Shown piece by piece: positions 19,233-27,156 of a stretch of DNA of 64,000 nt (the first letter of the stretch is position 1; every line of letters begins with the position of its first letter). The position numbers and the translations under genes were made by a program. The stretch is from NCBI RefSeq assembly GCF_016342405.1, contig NZ_JAEINN010000001.1, positions 186,001 through 250,000 of the forward strand, read 5' to 3'. The notes below the pieces were generated by a model. That model did no database searches. It saw only the letters and a program-made list of their open reading frames with translations, and was not told the origin of the DNA. Source of the stretch: Maridesulfovibrio ferrireducens. Lineage in GTDB: Bacteria; Desulfobacterota; Desulfovibrionia; Desulfovibrionales; Desulfovibrionaceae.

Positions 19233-19958
19233 ATGTTTAAACGATTTTTATTAATGCTGCTTGTGCTTTTTATTTTTGCATCCGCTGCATTTGCTGCAGA
19301 GCAGGCTGATAACGGTACTGAGGGGAATTCAACTTCTATTATAGATGAAGCTCCTGCTCAGGTTATCCCCGCTGACTATACAGAAGAAGGCGTCGCTTCA
19401 TGGTACGGAGAAAAATTTCAGGGAAAAGTAACTGCCAGCGGTGAACCTTATGATATGGAAAAGCTGACCGCAGCCCATAATTATCTGCCACTTGGAGTAA
19501 AAGTTACTGTTACAAATCTTGGTTCCGGTAAAAGTGTTGCCGTAACTATTAATGACAGAGGTCCGTTTGTGCCGGACCGGATTATAGATCTTTCCCGCGC
19601 GGCAGCGGAGAAGCTCGGATTTATCGATGCAGGCAAAGCTAATGTCCGTATTGAGCCTTACCGCCCGGAAGTGAAAAAAGAAATTGTCGCTGCGCCTGTA
19701 GTTACAAAACTTTATGGTGCTTTTTATATTCAGGTTGGAGCATATAAGATTAAAGAAAATGCTGATAGATTGATTGAACGACTCGGAAAGGCCGGTTTTA
19801 ATAATGCCAGACTTGTACGGGTTGTGACTGACAGTGCTCAAATATTCAAGGTTCAGTTGGGAATGTATAAAACTCTCGCCAGTGCGCGTAAAGCTTCACT
19901 GAAAATCGGTGCCGGTTTTCCCGGAACATTTGTACTCGCGGATGTGATTCAGGAGTAG
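19233..19958 (+). CDS. rlpA: RlpA-like septal ring protein with SPOR domain
   Basis: A 241-residue exported protein. Residues 1-21 are a signal peptide (FKRFLLMLLVLFIFASAAFAAE) ending in AFA-A; there is no lipobox cysteine, unlike Escherichia coli RlpA. A double-psi beta-barrel domain spans about 50-145 with GVASWYGEKFQGKVTASGE and VTINDRGPFV...RIIDLSRAAAEKLG. A SPOR domain follows (about 165-240: YIQVGAYKIKENADRLIERL). RlpA proteins bind denuded glycan at the septum and some are lytic transglycosylases; the catalytic aspartate-type region NDRGP is present. GGGAG precedes the start. Confidence 0.9.
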   Translation: MFKRFLLMLLVLFIFASAAFAAEQADNGTEGNSTSIIDEAPAQVIPADYTEEGVASWYGEKFQGKVTASGEPYDMEKLTAAHNYLPLGVKVTVTNLGSGKSVAVTINDRGPFVPDRIIDLSRAAAEKLGFIDAGKANVRIEPYRPEVKKEIVAAPVVTKLYGAFYIQVGAYKIKENADRLIERLGKAGFNNARLVRVVTDSAQIFKVQLGMYKTLASARKASLKIGAGFPGTFVLADVIQE

Positions 19959-19989
19959 AGTTTAAGTTTTATATTTCAAGGAAATTAAA

Positions 19990-20028
19990 AAAAACCCGCG
20001 TTCGAAATTATCGAACGCGGGTTTTTTT
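19990..20028. terminator. bidirectional intrinsic terminator between rlpA and fxsA
   Basis: A stem of at least 14 base pairs (AAACCCGCGTTCGA / TCGAACGCGGGTTT, five-base loop) flanked by an A-run on the left and a T-run on the right. It serves the convergent genes on both strands. Confidence 0.93.
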
Positions 20029-20043
20029 GTGTGATATCTGTTT

Positions 20044-20544
20044 TTATTGAAGAGGTGTATCTTTATCGTTCGGATTACTGGTTTCAATGTCGATAACGTT
20101 ATCGATTCTTTGTGAGTTCTGGTCCTGATTCGTCCAAGCTTTGAACTCTGTCTGATGGTAGGTCATGTGGACGTTAGGTTTTTTCTTCCATTCTTCCATC
20201 TGGATGCGTAACCAGCGTTTAAAATATCCACGTGTGGGCGGGAAGAGTAAGAGAAGGCCAAGTGCATCGGTGATAAATCCGGGGGTGAGCAGAACCAGTC
20301 CTGCTGCAAATATGATGACTGCATCGAGAATTTCTTCGGCGGGCATGATTCCTTGATCCATGCTTTCGCGTACTTTCTGCATTGTAGACATGCCTTGCGA
20401 ACGGGCGAGGGATGCTCCGATGAAAGCTGTGAGCAGAACCAGCATAACTGTGTTAAGTGTGCCGATTTCTGAACCTATCTGTACTAGTAGGTATAAATCA
20501 AAGATCGGTATAATAACAAAGGCTAAAAATAGTTTGCCAAGCAT
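20044..20544 (-). CDS. fxsA: FxsA family membrane protein
   Basis: A 166-residue inner-membrane protein with the FxsA pattern: IIPIFDLYLLVQIGSEIG in the first helix, ASLARSQGMSTMQKVRE, and GLVLLTPGFITDALGLLLL near residue 85, then a charged tail. Four hydrophobic segments are seen. In Escherichia coli overproduced FxsA relieves F-plasmid exclusion of phage T7; its normal role is unknown. GGAG lies nine bases before the ATG. It is 26 bases downstream of the TauE-type gene and probably cotranscribed. Confidence 0.92.
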   Translation of the reverse strand: MLGKLFLAFVIIPIFDLYLLVQIGSEIGTLNTVMLVLLTAFIGASLARSQGMSTMQKVRESMDQGIMPAEEILDAVIIFAAGLVLLTPGFITDALGLLLLFPPTRGYFKRWLRIQMEEWKKKPNVHMTYHQTEFKAWTNQDQNSQRIDNVIDIETSNPNDKDTPLQ

Positions 20545-20570
20545 TAATTTTTTCTCCGTGCTTTAAAATC

Positions 20571-21296
20571 TTATCCGGTGCTTTGAAAAATAAGCATGAT
20601 TCCCATGAAGACAAGCAGAATCATGACCATTCTTTTATATAATCCTTCAGAAACCTTTCCTGAAAGAGTGTGACCAAGGTAAACTCCCAGTTGAATAGGA
20701 ATAATGGAAGCTAGAAATAATTTGAGGACATACAGGGTGGTCAAGCCGCTTAAAAGATGTCCTGTTGCTCCCATTACCGCTGCTGCCAGAAAAAAACCGG
20801 ACAGCGTGGCTTTTAGCTCATTTTTTTTCCAACCCATAAGGGAGGAATAAATTAAAGTCGGTGGTCCGCCGGCACTTATTGCTGCGGTTATAGATCCTGT
20901 TAAAAAGCCTGCAAGAAGTCCCCATGCGGGTTTTAATTTCAGGGCAACAGGTTTGACGAACAGGGAATATGTTGCGTAGCCCGACACAAGGATTCCGAGA
21001 AATAATGTTATAATATGACCGTCCAGTTCTTTCAGGACGAGAGTCCCGAAAATTGATCCGGGTACACTGCCTATAATCAGAGGCATAATTTTTTTAAGGT
21101 CAAGGCTTGAGCGTAAATTGAGACACATTCTGAGGGTGATGGTAACCCCGCAGAGAGTGCAGACGGCAACAGCCGTTTTAATGTCGATGATAAAAGCAAG
21201 AAGTGGCATTGCAATAAGTGCTGAACCGAAGCCGGTTAAACCTTGCAAAAAGCCTGAACTTAGAAGTATTAATGGTACAGCTATAAAAGGTGTCAT
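20571..21296 (-). CDS. TauE/SafE family membrane permease
   Basis: A 241-residue protein with about eight hydrophobic segments in two similar halves (GFGSALIAMPLLAFI in the first, GSITAAISAGGPPTLIYSSL in the second), the layout of TauE/SafE (DUF81) transporters. Members export sulfite, sulfonates or other anions; substrate here is unknown. In a sulfate or sulfonate user an exporter of sulfite or sulfoacetate is a natural guess, but it lies away from the cysteate-like locus. No clear ribosome site is visible before the ATG. It is flanked by fxsA downstream and by the candidate selenoprotein upstream. Confidence 0.88.
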   Translation of the reverse strand: MTPFIAVPLILLSSGFLQGLTGFGSALIAMPLLAFIIDIKTAVAVCTLCGVTITLRMCLNLRSSLDLKKIMPLIIGSVPGSIFGTLVLKELDGHIITLFLGILVSGYATYSLFVKPVALKLKPAWGLLAGFLTGSITAAISAGGPPTLIYSSLMGWKKNELKATLSGFFLAAAVMGATGHLLSGLTTLYVLKLFLASIIPIQLGVYLGHTLSGKVSEGLYKRMVMILLVFMGIMLIFQSTG

Positions 21297-21367
21297 GTTG
21301 ATATCAGGGGGGCAAAAAGGTCAGCTAAATTGCTGTTAATTAAAAGTCTTGCGGAATATTTCAGGAA

Positions 21368-21592
21368 TTAACTTTTGAGTAGAACTAAAAGCGTTCTATC
21401 TTCACGAAGGGGTGTTTCTGTTATCACTTCGGCATATTTTACCTTTGCGATAATATCGATTCGTTTCCGTTGGTCTGAAGAGATTTCAACAGAAAGCGTT
21501 GTGCCCGATTTGAGATCTTGAAGACGAGAACTCGTCTCTATGAAGCCTGCTCAGCAATCGGCCCAGCATATGACTGTTTCATTTGTGTTCAT
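21368..21592 (-). CDS. candidate selenoprotein: 74-codon frame with in-frame UGA (unknown family)
   Basis: On the minus strand an ATG at 21592 opens a frame reading MNTNETVICWADCUAGF, where U is a TGA at 21551-21553, then continues 60 more codons without a stop to TAA at 21368-21370. There is no ATG, TTG or well placed GTG after the TGA, so the downstream part has no start of its own. It reads like a small beta-rich domain (SGTTLSVEISSDQRKRIDI, then IAKVKYAEVI). The TGA sits in a C-W-A-D-C-U motif, a plausible thiol/selenol redox site, and is followed by a hairpin meeting published bacterial SECIS criteria. It lies 54 bases after rpsA and 71 before the TauE gene. No Shine-Dalgarno is visible. 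Alternatives are a decayed gene or a chance open frame. The family is not recognised. Confidence 0.55.
21521..21538 (-). promoter_or_regulatory. SECIS-like hairpin downstream of in-frame UGA
   Basis: Beginning 13 bases after the UGA, GAGACGA pairs with UCGUCUU (six Watson-Crick pairs and one G-U) around the tetraloop GUUC. There are 19 bases between UGA and the loop and G is its first base, in line with bacterial SECIS rules (loop 16-37 bases from UGA, a G among its first two bases, short upper stem). Function is inferred. Confidence 0.5.
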
Positions 21593-21611
21593 AATGATTA
21601 AGCTTGAAGAC

Positions 21612-21641
21612 AAGGCCGGATTCCGTAAAGAATCCGGCCTT
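21612..21641 (-). promoter_or_regulatory. 12-bp hairpin just after rpsA, no U-tract
   Basis: AAGGCCGGATTC and its exact complement surround a six-base loop, six bases beyond the rpsA stop. On neither strand is it followed by a run of T, so it looks more like a 3'-end stabiliser or weak attenuator than a full terminator; transcription could continue into the small UGA-containing frame and tauE. Confidence 0.7.
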
Positions 21642-21646
21642 GAATA

Positions 21647-23149
21647 TTATTTCTTGTTCTTCATAGCTTCTTGGAGTTTCATTCCAAGAAGTGCTCCAAA
21701 TCCGCTGGAATCACCGGAAGTGGTGATTTTAGGCTCGGATTTACGGGGAGCTGACTTTTTAGAAGCAGCAGGTTTTGCGTACTTCTTCCAGTCGATATCT
21801 TCTTTAGGATCACCTGCGTTCAGGGTTACCTTACGATCAGCTAAGTTAAGTTCTTCAATGAGAAGTTTAACTTTTTGACCGGGAGTCAGTGCTTCCAGTT
21901 CGCTTTTCCTTTCTGAACGGGAGATGCGTGACATTGGTAGAAGTCCGGTTATGCCGGGAGCAAGGCTCACGAAAATTCCGAATTCAGCTTTGTTTTCAAC
22001 AACGCCTTCTACTTCTGTTCCGACTTTGAAAGAGTCTGCCGCGTCAAGCCATGGATCACCTTCAGCATCTTTCATGCTGAGAGCAATACGGCGTTTGACT
22101 GGGTCAAGATCTTTGATCATGACAGAAACTTCCTGTCCGGGAGTGACTTCATCAGCTGGTTTGTGGACGCGTTTGGTATAACTCATTTCAGAGATATGAA
22201 CGAGACCTTCGATACCGGGAGCGATTTCAACAAATACACCGAAGTCTGCGCAACGGGCAACTGTTCCGGTAATTTTGTCGCCGGCTTTAAACTTGTCACC
22301 GATTTCGTCCCAAGGATCAGCCTGAAGCTGCTTGAGAGAAAGACCGATTTTAAGTCCTTTGCCGTCTTTGCGAGGTTCAATGGAAAGGACTCTGACAGTG
22401 ATTTTATCACCGGGCTGAACTACGTCTTCAGGTTTAGCCGAACGTGACCAGCTAAGTTCTGAAACGTGAACCATTCCTTCCACACCGGGAACAAGTTCCA
22501 CAAATGCGCCGAAGGCCATGAGTTTGGTAACTTTACCCTCAAGAACTGTTCCAGGCTCAACTTCCGCGACAAATTTCTCGCGGAATTTTTCCTGTTCAAC
22601 TTCAAGAAGAGCTCTGCGGGATACAACTACGTTGCGACCGCCTTCCTCAAACTTGATGACCTTAAAGTTGTGTGTATCACCCACGTAATCTTCGGGGGTT
22701 TCCACGAAAGTTGCGTCAATCTGGCTGACGGGGCAGAACACCTTGCGGTGCATCATGCTAACTCTGAAACCGCCTTTGCAGGTTTCTGTAACCTTACCTT
22801 CTACCGGAACGCCGCTTTCGTATGCTTCACGAAGCATATTCAAGCCGCCTGCGCCGGACATGGCTTTGGATAGGCTGATTCCATTGCTGTCGATGGAGAT
22901 TACGTAGAGTTCTACGGAGTCTCCGTCTTTAACAGTCAGTTCGCCTTCGGGATCGAGGAGCTCGTCACGGTTAACTATTCCATCGACTTTGGATCCGGTG
23001 TCTATGAACACGGAATCCTTAGTGATTGAAATTACAGTTCCTTTAACTAGATCACCGACTTGAAGGTTGTCGTTTGATTCTGACTGAAAAGCTTCAAAAA
23101 GTTCGGCAAAGTTTTCTTCGCCATTTGCTTCCAAGTTTTGCTCGGACAT
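21647..23149 (-). CDS. rpsA: 30S ribosomal protein S1 (five visible S1 domains)
   Basis: About 500 residues. S1 domains are seen near residues 25-95, 105-175, 190-265, 275-350 and 360-435; domains 3-5 carry the strong RNA-binding pattern FGAFVELVPGVEGMVHVSEL, FGVFVEIAPGIEGLVHISEM and FGIFVSLAPGITGLLPMSRI. A lysine- and alanine-rich tail (PAASKKSAPRKSE) ends the protein. S1 helps mRNA binding to the 30S subunit. Escherichia coli S1 has six domains and 557 residues, so one fewer here. The frame extends 31 codons upstream, but AGGAG lies eight bases before the ATG at 23149, giving MSEQNLEANGEENF. Confidence 0.95.
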   Translation of the reverse strand: MSEQNLEANGEENFAELFEAFQSESNDNLQVGDLVKGTVISITKDSVFIDTGSKVDGIVNRDELLDPEGELTVKDGDSVELYVISIDSNGISLSKAMSGAGGLNMLREAYESGVPVEGKVTETCKGGFRVSMMHRKVFCPVSQIDATFVETPEDYVGDTHNFKVIKFEEGGRNVVVSRRALLEVEQEKFREKFVAEVEPGTVLEGKVTKLMAFGAFVELVPGVEGMVHVSELSWSRSAKPEDVVQPGDKITVRVLSIEPRKDGKGLKIGLSLKQLQADPWDEIGDKFKAGDKITGTVARCADFGVFVEIAPGIEGLVHISEMSYTKRVHKPADEVTPGQEVSVMIKDLDPVKRRIALSMKDAEGDPWLDAADSFKVGTEVEGVVENKAEFGIFVSLAPGITGLLPMSRISRSERKSELEALTPGQKVKLLIEELNLADRKVTLNAGDPKEDIDWKKYAKPAASKKSAPRKSEPKITTSGDSSGFGALLGMKLQEAMKNKK

Positions 23150-23251
23150 TCTCTGTACTCCTGGGGGGAAAGTCATCGCGACAGATGTGTTTTTTAGTGC
23201 CGCGAACATTGGGAACCTAACGGTAATGGAAGCATTTTTCAAACGATTTAT

Positions 23252-24016
23252 TCAAGATATTTCAGTTAAGGACTTTCCGTAGAGGGCAGAACCGAGTGCT
23301 CCGACCATATCCGGGCCTTCCGGAACTAGCGGTTTAATGTTGAGTGCGTCTGTTAACATGTTGATAACACAGGGGTTGTTGGCAACTCCTCCTGCAAAAA
23401 CAAAGGGTTCAGACAGTCCCACTCTGTGCAGCATATTTGTTGTGCGGCGCACAATGGAAGCATGTAAACCAAGAGCTATATCACGAGGATTTTTACCTTG
23501 AGCCATAAGTGAGGTTGCTTCTGTCTCCGCAAAAACGGTGCACATGCTGTTTATTGTGAGCGGTTCGGTTCCCCCGAGAGCGTAATTTCCGAATTCTTCG
23601 ATGGGGAGTTGAAAGACTGTAGCCAGATGTTCAAGAAATTTTCCTGTTCCGGCTGCGCAGCGATCATTCATTTCGAATTTGGCAACTTTACCGTTTTTCA
23701 TAAGTGAGATTGCTTTAGTGTCCTGTCCGCCTATATCGAGGATGGTCCGTGCTTCAGGGAAAAGGTATGAAATGCCGAGTGCGTAAGCTTTTATTTCTGT
23801 CAGAGATACGCAAGGTGCTCCGCATATTTCTTCGGTGACAAGCTTTCTGCCGTAGCCCGTTGCGGAAATCAGATCCGCTTTGACTCCGTCCAGAATGATT
23901 TTTAATTGTGAGGCAGGATCGAAAGTTGTGGGTAATTTGCGTTCAAGTACCATTTCATTTTTATCAAGCAGAACTAATTCCATTGATCGTGAGCCTATAT
24001 CAATTCCAGCAATCAT
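23252..24016 (-). CDS. ATP-dependent activator of 2-hydroxyacyl-CoA dehydratase-type enzyme (BadF/BadG/BcrA/BcrD family)
   Basis: A 254-residue ASKHA-fold ATPase. GIDIGSRSMELVL at the N-terminus and DIGGQDTKAISL near residue 100 are the two phosphate loops; the [4Fe-4S] cluster of the homodimer should be held by the cysteines in NDRCAAGTGKF and SMCTVFAETE. FAGGVANNP near residue 207 is the adenosine motif. Such activases deliver a low-potential electron to a partner double-cubane or dehydratase enzyme on ATP hydrolysis. The partner is the gene immediately upstream, 63 bases away with a hairpin between. Confidence 0.92.
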   Translation of the reverse strand: MIAGIDIGSRSMELVLLDKNEMVLERKLPTTFDPASQLKIILDGVKADLISATGYGRKLVTEEICGAPCVSLTEIKAYALGISYLFPEARTILDIGGQDTKAISLMKNGKVAKFEMNDRCAAGTGKFLEHLATVFQLPIEEFGNYALGGTEPLTINSMCTVFAETEATSLMAQGKNPRDIALGLHASIVRRTTNMLHRVGLSEPFVFAGGVANNPCVINMLTDALNIKPLVPEGPDMVGALGSALYGKSLTEIS

Positions 24017-24038
24017 TTTTTTCTCATCTATTTTATAT

Positions 24039-24062
24039 AGAGGGGCGGTAAGTCGCCCCTCT
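24039..24062 (-). promoter_or_regulatory. intercistronic 9-bp GC-rich hairpin
   Basis: AGAGGGGCG and CGCCCCTCT flank a six-base loop between the reductase and activase genes. On the minus strand it is followed by ATATAAAATAG rather than a U-run, so partial termination or mRNA protection, giving more reductase than activase, is more likely than full termination. Confidence 0.7.
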
Positions 24063-24079
24063 GTTTATTCAGAATAATA

Positions 24080-25357
24080 TTAGGAAATCATTTCCACAAA
24101 GGCTTCAACTCTTGTTTTGAGCTGTTCCACATCTTCCATGCTGTAATCCGTTTCGATTGCGAGCATAGGCACATCCTGTCCTGCAAGAGCTTTTTCCACT
24201 TTGAATGTTTCATGAGTGTAAGGCTGGCAGAACATGAGTGAGTAATGAATAACGCCGTCGACGCCTGCTTCTTCGGCAAGCTCTTTAATGTTATCCATGC
24301 GTTCGTTGTTGGGGGTGAAGCAGGCACAGTCTATTTTCATATAACGATCGCATATCGCATCAATCATTTCTTCAACGGTTTCGCCTGATTCATCAACAAG
24401 GTCGCGGCTGTTGCGTGTTCCGATGCAGGATTCTTCTGCAACAACAACTGCGCCGGAACTTTCTATAATGTAAGGAAGTTTCCAGTTGGGAACAGCCATC
24501 GGGCAGCCGGAAAGCATAAGTCTGGGAGTATTTTCAGGGACGATTCCTTCGCTCTTTGCAATACGCTCGTCAATCTGATCACACAAGTCGTTGATGGACG
24601 CAGTAAAACGAATCGGATCATCGTAAAAGCTGACCTGATTAATAAGTAGAACATCACGACCCGAAATAGGTGTAGGCTTGGCTGCGCGCAGTTTGTTGAG
24701 CCTTTGCAGAGCGCGTCTTTTCTCGTTAACAATTTTGATACCCTTTTTAAGGGATTCAGCCGTGACAGTTTTGCCTGTAAGTTTTTCAAGTTCATCTTTC
24801 AGACGCAGAACTTCGGATTTCCACAAAACTCTGTCACTTGCTTCTTTGCGTTGCGGCACTTCCATAATGTGCATGGGGGCCATTTCGCCGAAAGCTTCGT
24901 ATGCTTTTTTCTTTCCGTCACAGGTTGTTTCACCGATGATAAGGTCGCATGATTCGGTGTAAGGACAGATTTTCGCCATTTTGAAACCGATGAAAGACTT
25001 GATCAGCGCGCAAGTGTTACGGGGGACGACAGTTTCGGCGGCTTCAGTTCCGGCATCCGCTCCGGCGCAAAGCCCGACCTGAACGGCTTCAACAGCGAGA
25101 GACAGTTCTTCGGGGACGAAAACGCAGAAAGTTCCGATGATTTTTTTGCCTTCAGCTTTGGCATCCATCAGTTCCTTAATGCGGAGTCCATGCACTTCCG
25201 AAAGTACGAAGTCGAGGTATTCCATGCCCTGTAGGCGGCCTTGCTGGCTCATATAAATGTCACCGTAGAACTTACCCAGTACTTCAAGCAACCCGTCATG
25301 GGCCGCGACATCAAGGTTCAGATTTTCCCACATTTCTTTATAAGCTGATTCTGACAT
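24080..25357 (-). CDS. double-cubane-cluster / 2-hydroxyacyl-CoA dehydratase subunit D family reductase
   Basis: A 425-residue protein of the HgdB/HgdC-partner family. It has the Cys pattern expected for iron-sulfur ligands: NTCALIKSF (about 116), CPYTESCDLIIGETTCDGKK (about 131-150), LSGCPMAVPNWKLPY (about 287), VAEESCIGTRNSRD (about 310) and KIDCACFTPNNERMDN (about 345). A single large subunit next to an activase matches the double-cubane-cluster proteins rather than a two-subunit dehydratase. Such enzymes make very low-potential reductions; the physiological substrate is unknown. GGGGGA precedes the start. It is divergent from the next gene. Confidence 0.88.
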   Translation of the reverse strand: MSESAYKEMWENLNLDVAAHDGLLEVLGKFYGDIYMSQQGRLQGMEYLDFVLSEVHGLRIKELMDAKAEGKKIIGTFCVFVPEELSLAVEAVQVGLCAGADAGTEAAETVVPRNTCALIKSFIGFKMAKICPYTESCDLIIGETTCDGKKKAYEAFGEMAPMHIMEVPQRKEASDRVLWKSEVLRLKDELEKLTGKTVTAESLKKGIKIVNEKRRALQRLNKLRAAKPTPISGRDVLLINQVSFYDDPIRFTASINDLCDQIDERIAKSEGIVPENTPRLMLSGCPMAVPNWKLPYIIESSGAVVVAEESCIGTRNSRDLVDESGETVEEMIDAICDRYMKIDCACFTPNNERMDNIKELAEEAGVDGVIHYSLMFCQPYTHETFKVEKALAGQDVPMLAIETDYSMEDVEQLKTRVEAFVEMIS

Positions 25358-25560
25358 GGTTGGTTCCCCCGTGAAAATTGTTTAAATTTCAATTTGATAT
25401 AATCATTCGAAATAAAGGAGTTATGAGAATAGGACAAATTGATTTAAATAATCTTTGATGCAATTTGTTATTTGTCAGGCCGATAACTGTGAAGGTCGTT
25501 TGCTAGCCTTAATATGTTTATTCATATACTTCTGCCGCATACAAACCAAAGAGGGTGCAA

Positions 25561-27153
25561 TTGAAGAAAGCGGAAGCAACGGCTTATGCTCGCGGTTTAA
25601 TTCCTGAAAGGGAATTTTGCGCTGCTTATATGGATCTGAGAAATTTGAGAGGAATTCTACAAAAGAGTCCCGACTGTGCTGACTATGAAATAATAAAAGC
25701 TGTATGGGATGTGATTATCGAGCAGAGATATTCAGATCAGACCATGTCACGCCTTCTTTATAGAGAGTGCTCCAAATCCCTTGCGGCTGTGGGGGCATCC
25801 TGCACTGATTCAGAACTTTCTTCACAGGCGCTTAGTCTTCAAGTGCAGGCCGCAAGTACCTGTTCCGAACATGCCTCAATAGAGGCTTCCGGCGGACTTG
25901 GCGTGTTACCGTTTGAGCTGGTTCTTCCAGATTCTCCAGCTAAATTTTCAGGAAGATCTCCGTCTATATCTTGGAATGAGCTCCTGAAAGCCGGAGAAGT
26001 TACCGGCGAGCCTGTATTTTCAGGTCGTAGCGCCGTGATACAGTCTGCGGGTGATAACCAAATTTTTACAATCAAAATTGCGCGTGCGGGAGAACTCCCT
26101 GCCGGTCTTCATCTTGAAGGTAAATGGATGGAAAAGCTTTTTGATGATGCGCAGTCCTGCTCAGTGCGTTTTGACTGTCCCCGTCCTTTTTCTGTTTCGG
26201 GTCAGATTGTTTTTAAGATTACGGATCTGCCGGAAGACGGCCCTGTTAATTTGCACAAAGAAGGCTATGCAATGGCCTATCATGCTCATAGCGATTATTT
26301 TGTCTACCCTAACGATGACAGGGAAGGCAGGCGTACGGGACCGCAGGATTTCTTAGAAATAATGTCCCGTAATTCATATATAATGGGCTGGCTCGCAGGC
26401 AGAGGCATTGTACACGATGCCCCCATCCCGTTGTTTCACAACAGAGTTCAGGCCATCCGCCGCACAGACGAAGGTGTGTACCAGTGGCACAGATTCGGGC
26501 GGCTTGATCGCTGGCTTGAGTCTTGCCGATTCCCGAATTTCGGTCTCTCTGGATTGCGCGATTTTGAACATTTGCAAGTTATGAAACCCGGTTCAGATAA
26601 ATTTTACAGGGCTGTCGGTTCACATTTTATGAGTATACTGCTGGTCATTGGGAGTTGGTTCAGGGCGCAGAATCCCGAGCTTTGCGGGCTGGATGAAAAT
26701 GATGAACCTGTCGATGCGCGCGCTCTTTTTGATCCTGAATTTTTTGAAAAAGCTGTGATGTCCTGTTTTGGAGAATATTATCGAGGTTTTACGGGAATAG
26801 AGTTTCAGCACGAAATTGACTTGCATCCTGCTAAACTCGTAAAGTGCATGATTGATGAAATGGGTGTTGATCAGCATATGTTCGAGGTCATGCGGGTTGT
26901 TGATCAGGATATTCTGGAAGATCAGGAGTTTCGTGATTATTTGTTGAAATATGGAATGGCACCTGAGAAAGTTGTAATAATTACGAAAGGTGAGGCTGAT
27001 ATCCCACTGGTAACAGGGCCGCATCTAGGTGATTTCAACGGGGCTATATCTCTACCCGAAATAATAGAATGGTCCGCAATGGCGGCAGGGTGTTGCATTG
27101 CGGCCAAGTCGCTTGGTGGTAGGTGGGGTGGTGCTAGGCTTGGTGTGGTGTAG
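25561..27153 (+). CDS. protein of unknown function, possible SidJ-like pseudokinase fold
   Basis: About 530 residues, soluble. The middle part is vaguely protein-kinase-like: SAVIQSAGDNQIFTIKIAR near residue 165 could be beta-1 to beta-3 with the ATP lysine, GKWMEKLFDD the C helix, and MGWLAGRGIVHDAPIPLFH near 280 resembles a catalytic-loop region. I recall SidJ-related pseudokinases annotated in Desulfovibrio, but I cannot confirm homology, so treat this as a hint. The N-terminal 100 residues and the C-terminal glycine-rich tail (KSLGGRWGGARLG) are unrecognised. The TTG at 25561 is chosen because AGAGG lies about six bases upstream; a GTG at 25555 abuts it. It ends 3 bases from the convergent pbpC stop. 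Confidence 0.7.
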   Translation: MKKAEATAYARGLIPEREFCAAYMDLRNLRGILQKSPDCADYEIIKAVWDVIIEQRYSDQTMSRLLYRECSKSLAAVGASCTDSELSSQALSLQVQAASTCSEHASIEASGGLGVLPFELVLPDSPAKFSGRSPSISWNELLKAGEVTGEPVFSGRSAVIQSAGDNQIFTIKIARAGELPAGLHLEGKWMEKLFDDAQSCSVRFDCPRPFSVSGQIVFKITDLPEDGPVNLHKEGYAMAYHAHSDYFVYPNDDREGRRTGPQDFLEIMSRNSYIMGWLAGRGIVHDAPIPLFHNRVQAIRRTDEGVYQWHRFGRLDRWLESCRFPNFGLSGLRDFEHLQVMKPGSDKFYRAVGSHFMSILLVIGSWFRAQNPELCGLDENDEPVDARALFDPEFFEKAVMSCFGEYYRGFTGIEFQHEIDLHPAKLVKCMIDEMGVDQHMFEVMRVVDQDILEDQEFRDYLLKYGMAPEKVVIITKGEADIPLVTGPHLGDFNGAISLPEIIEWSAMAAGCCIAAKSLGGRWGGARLGVV

Positions 27154-27156
27154 GGG

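Noticed and set aside
23150-23242. N-terminal extension of rpsA by 31 codons
   Set aside because: S1 proteins do not carry it and AGGAG is placed for the ATG at 23149.
25423-25458. 11-codon frame after AAAGGAG, upstream of the possible pseudokinase
   Set aside because: Considered as a leader peptide, but it is very short, has no biased codons and the site is too close to the ATG.
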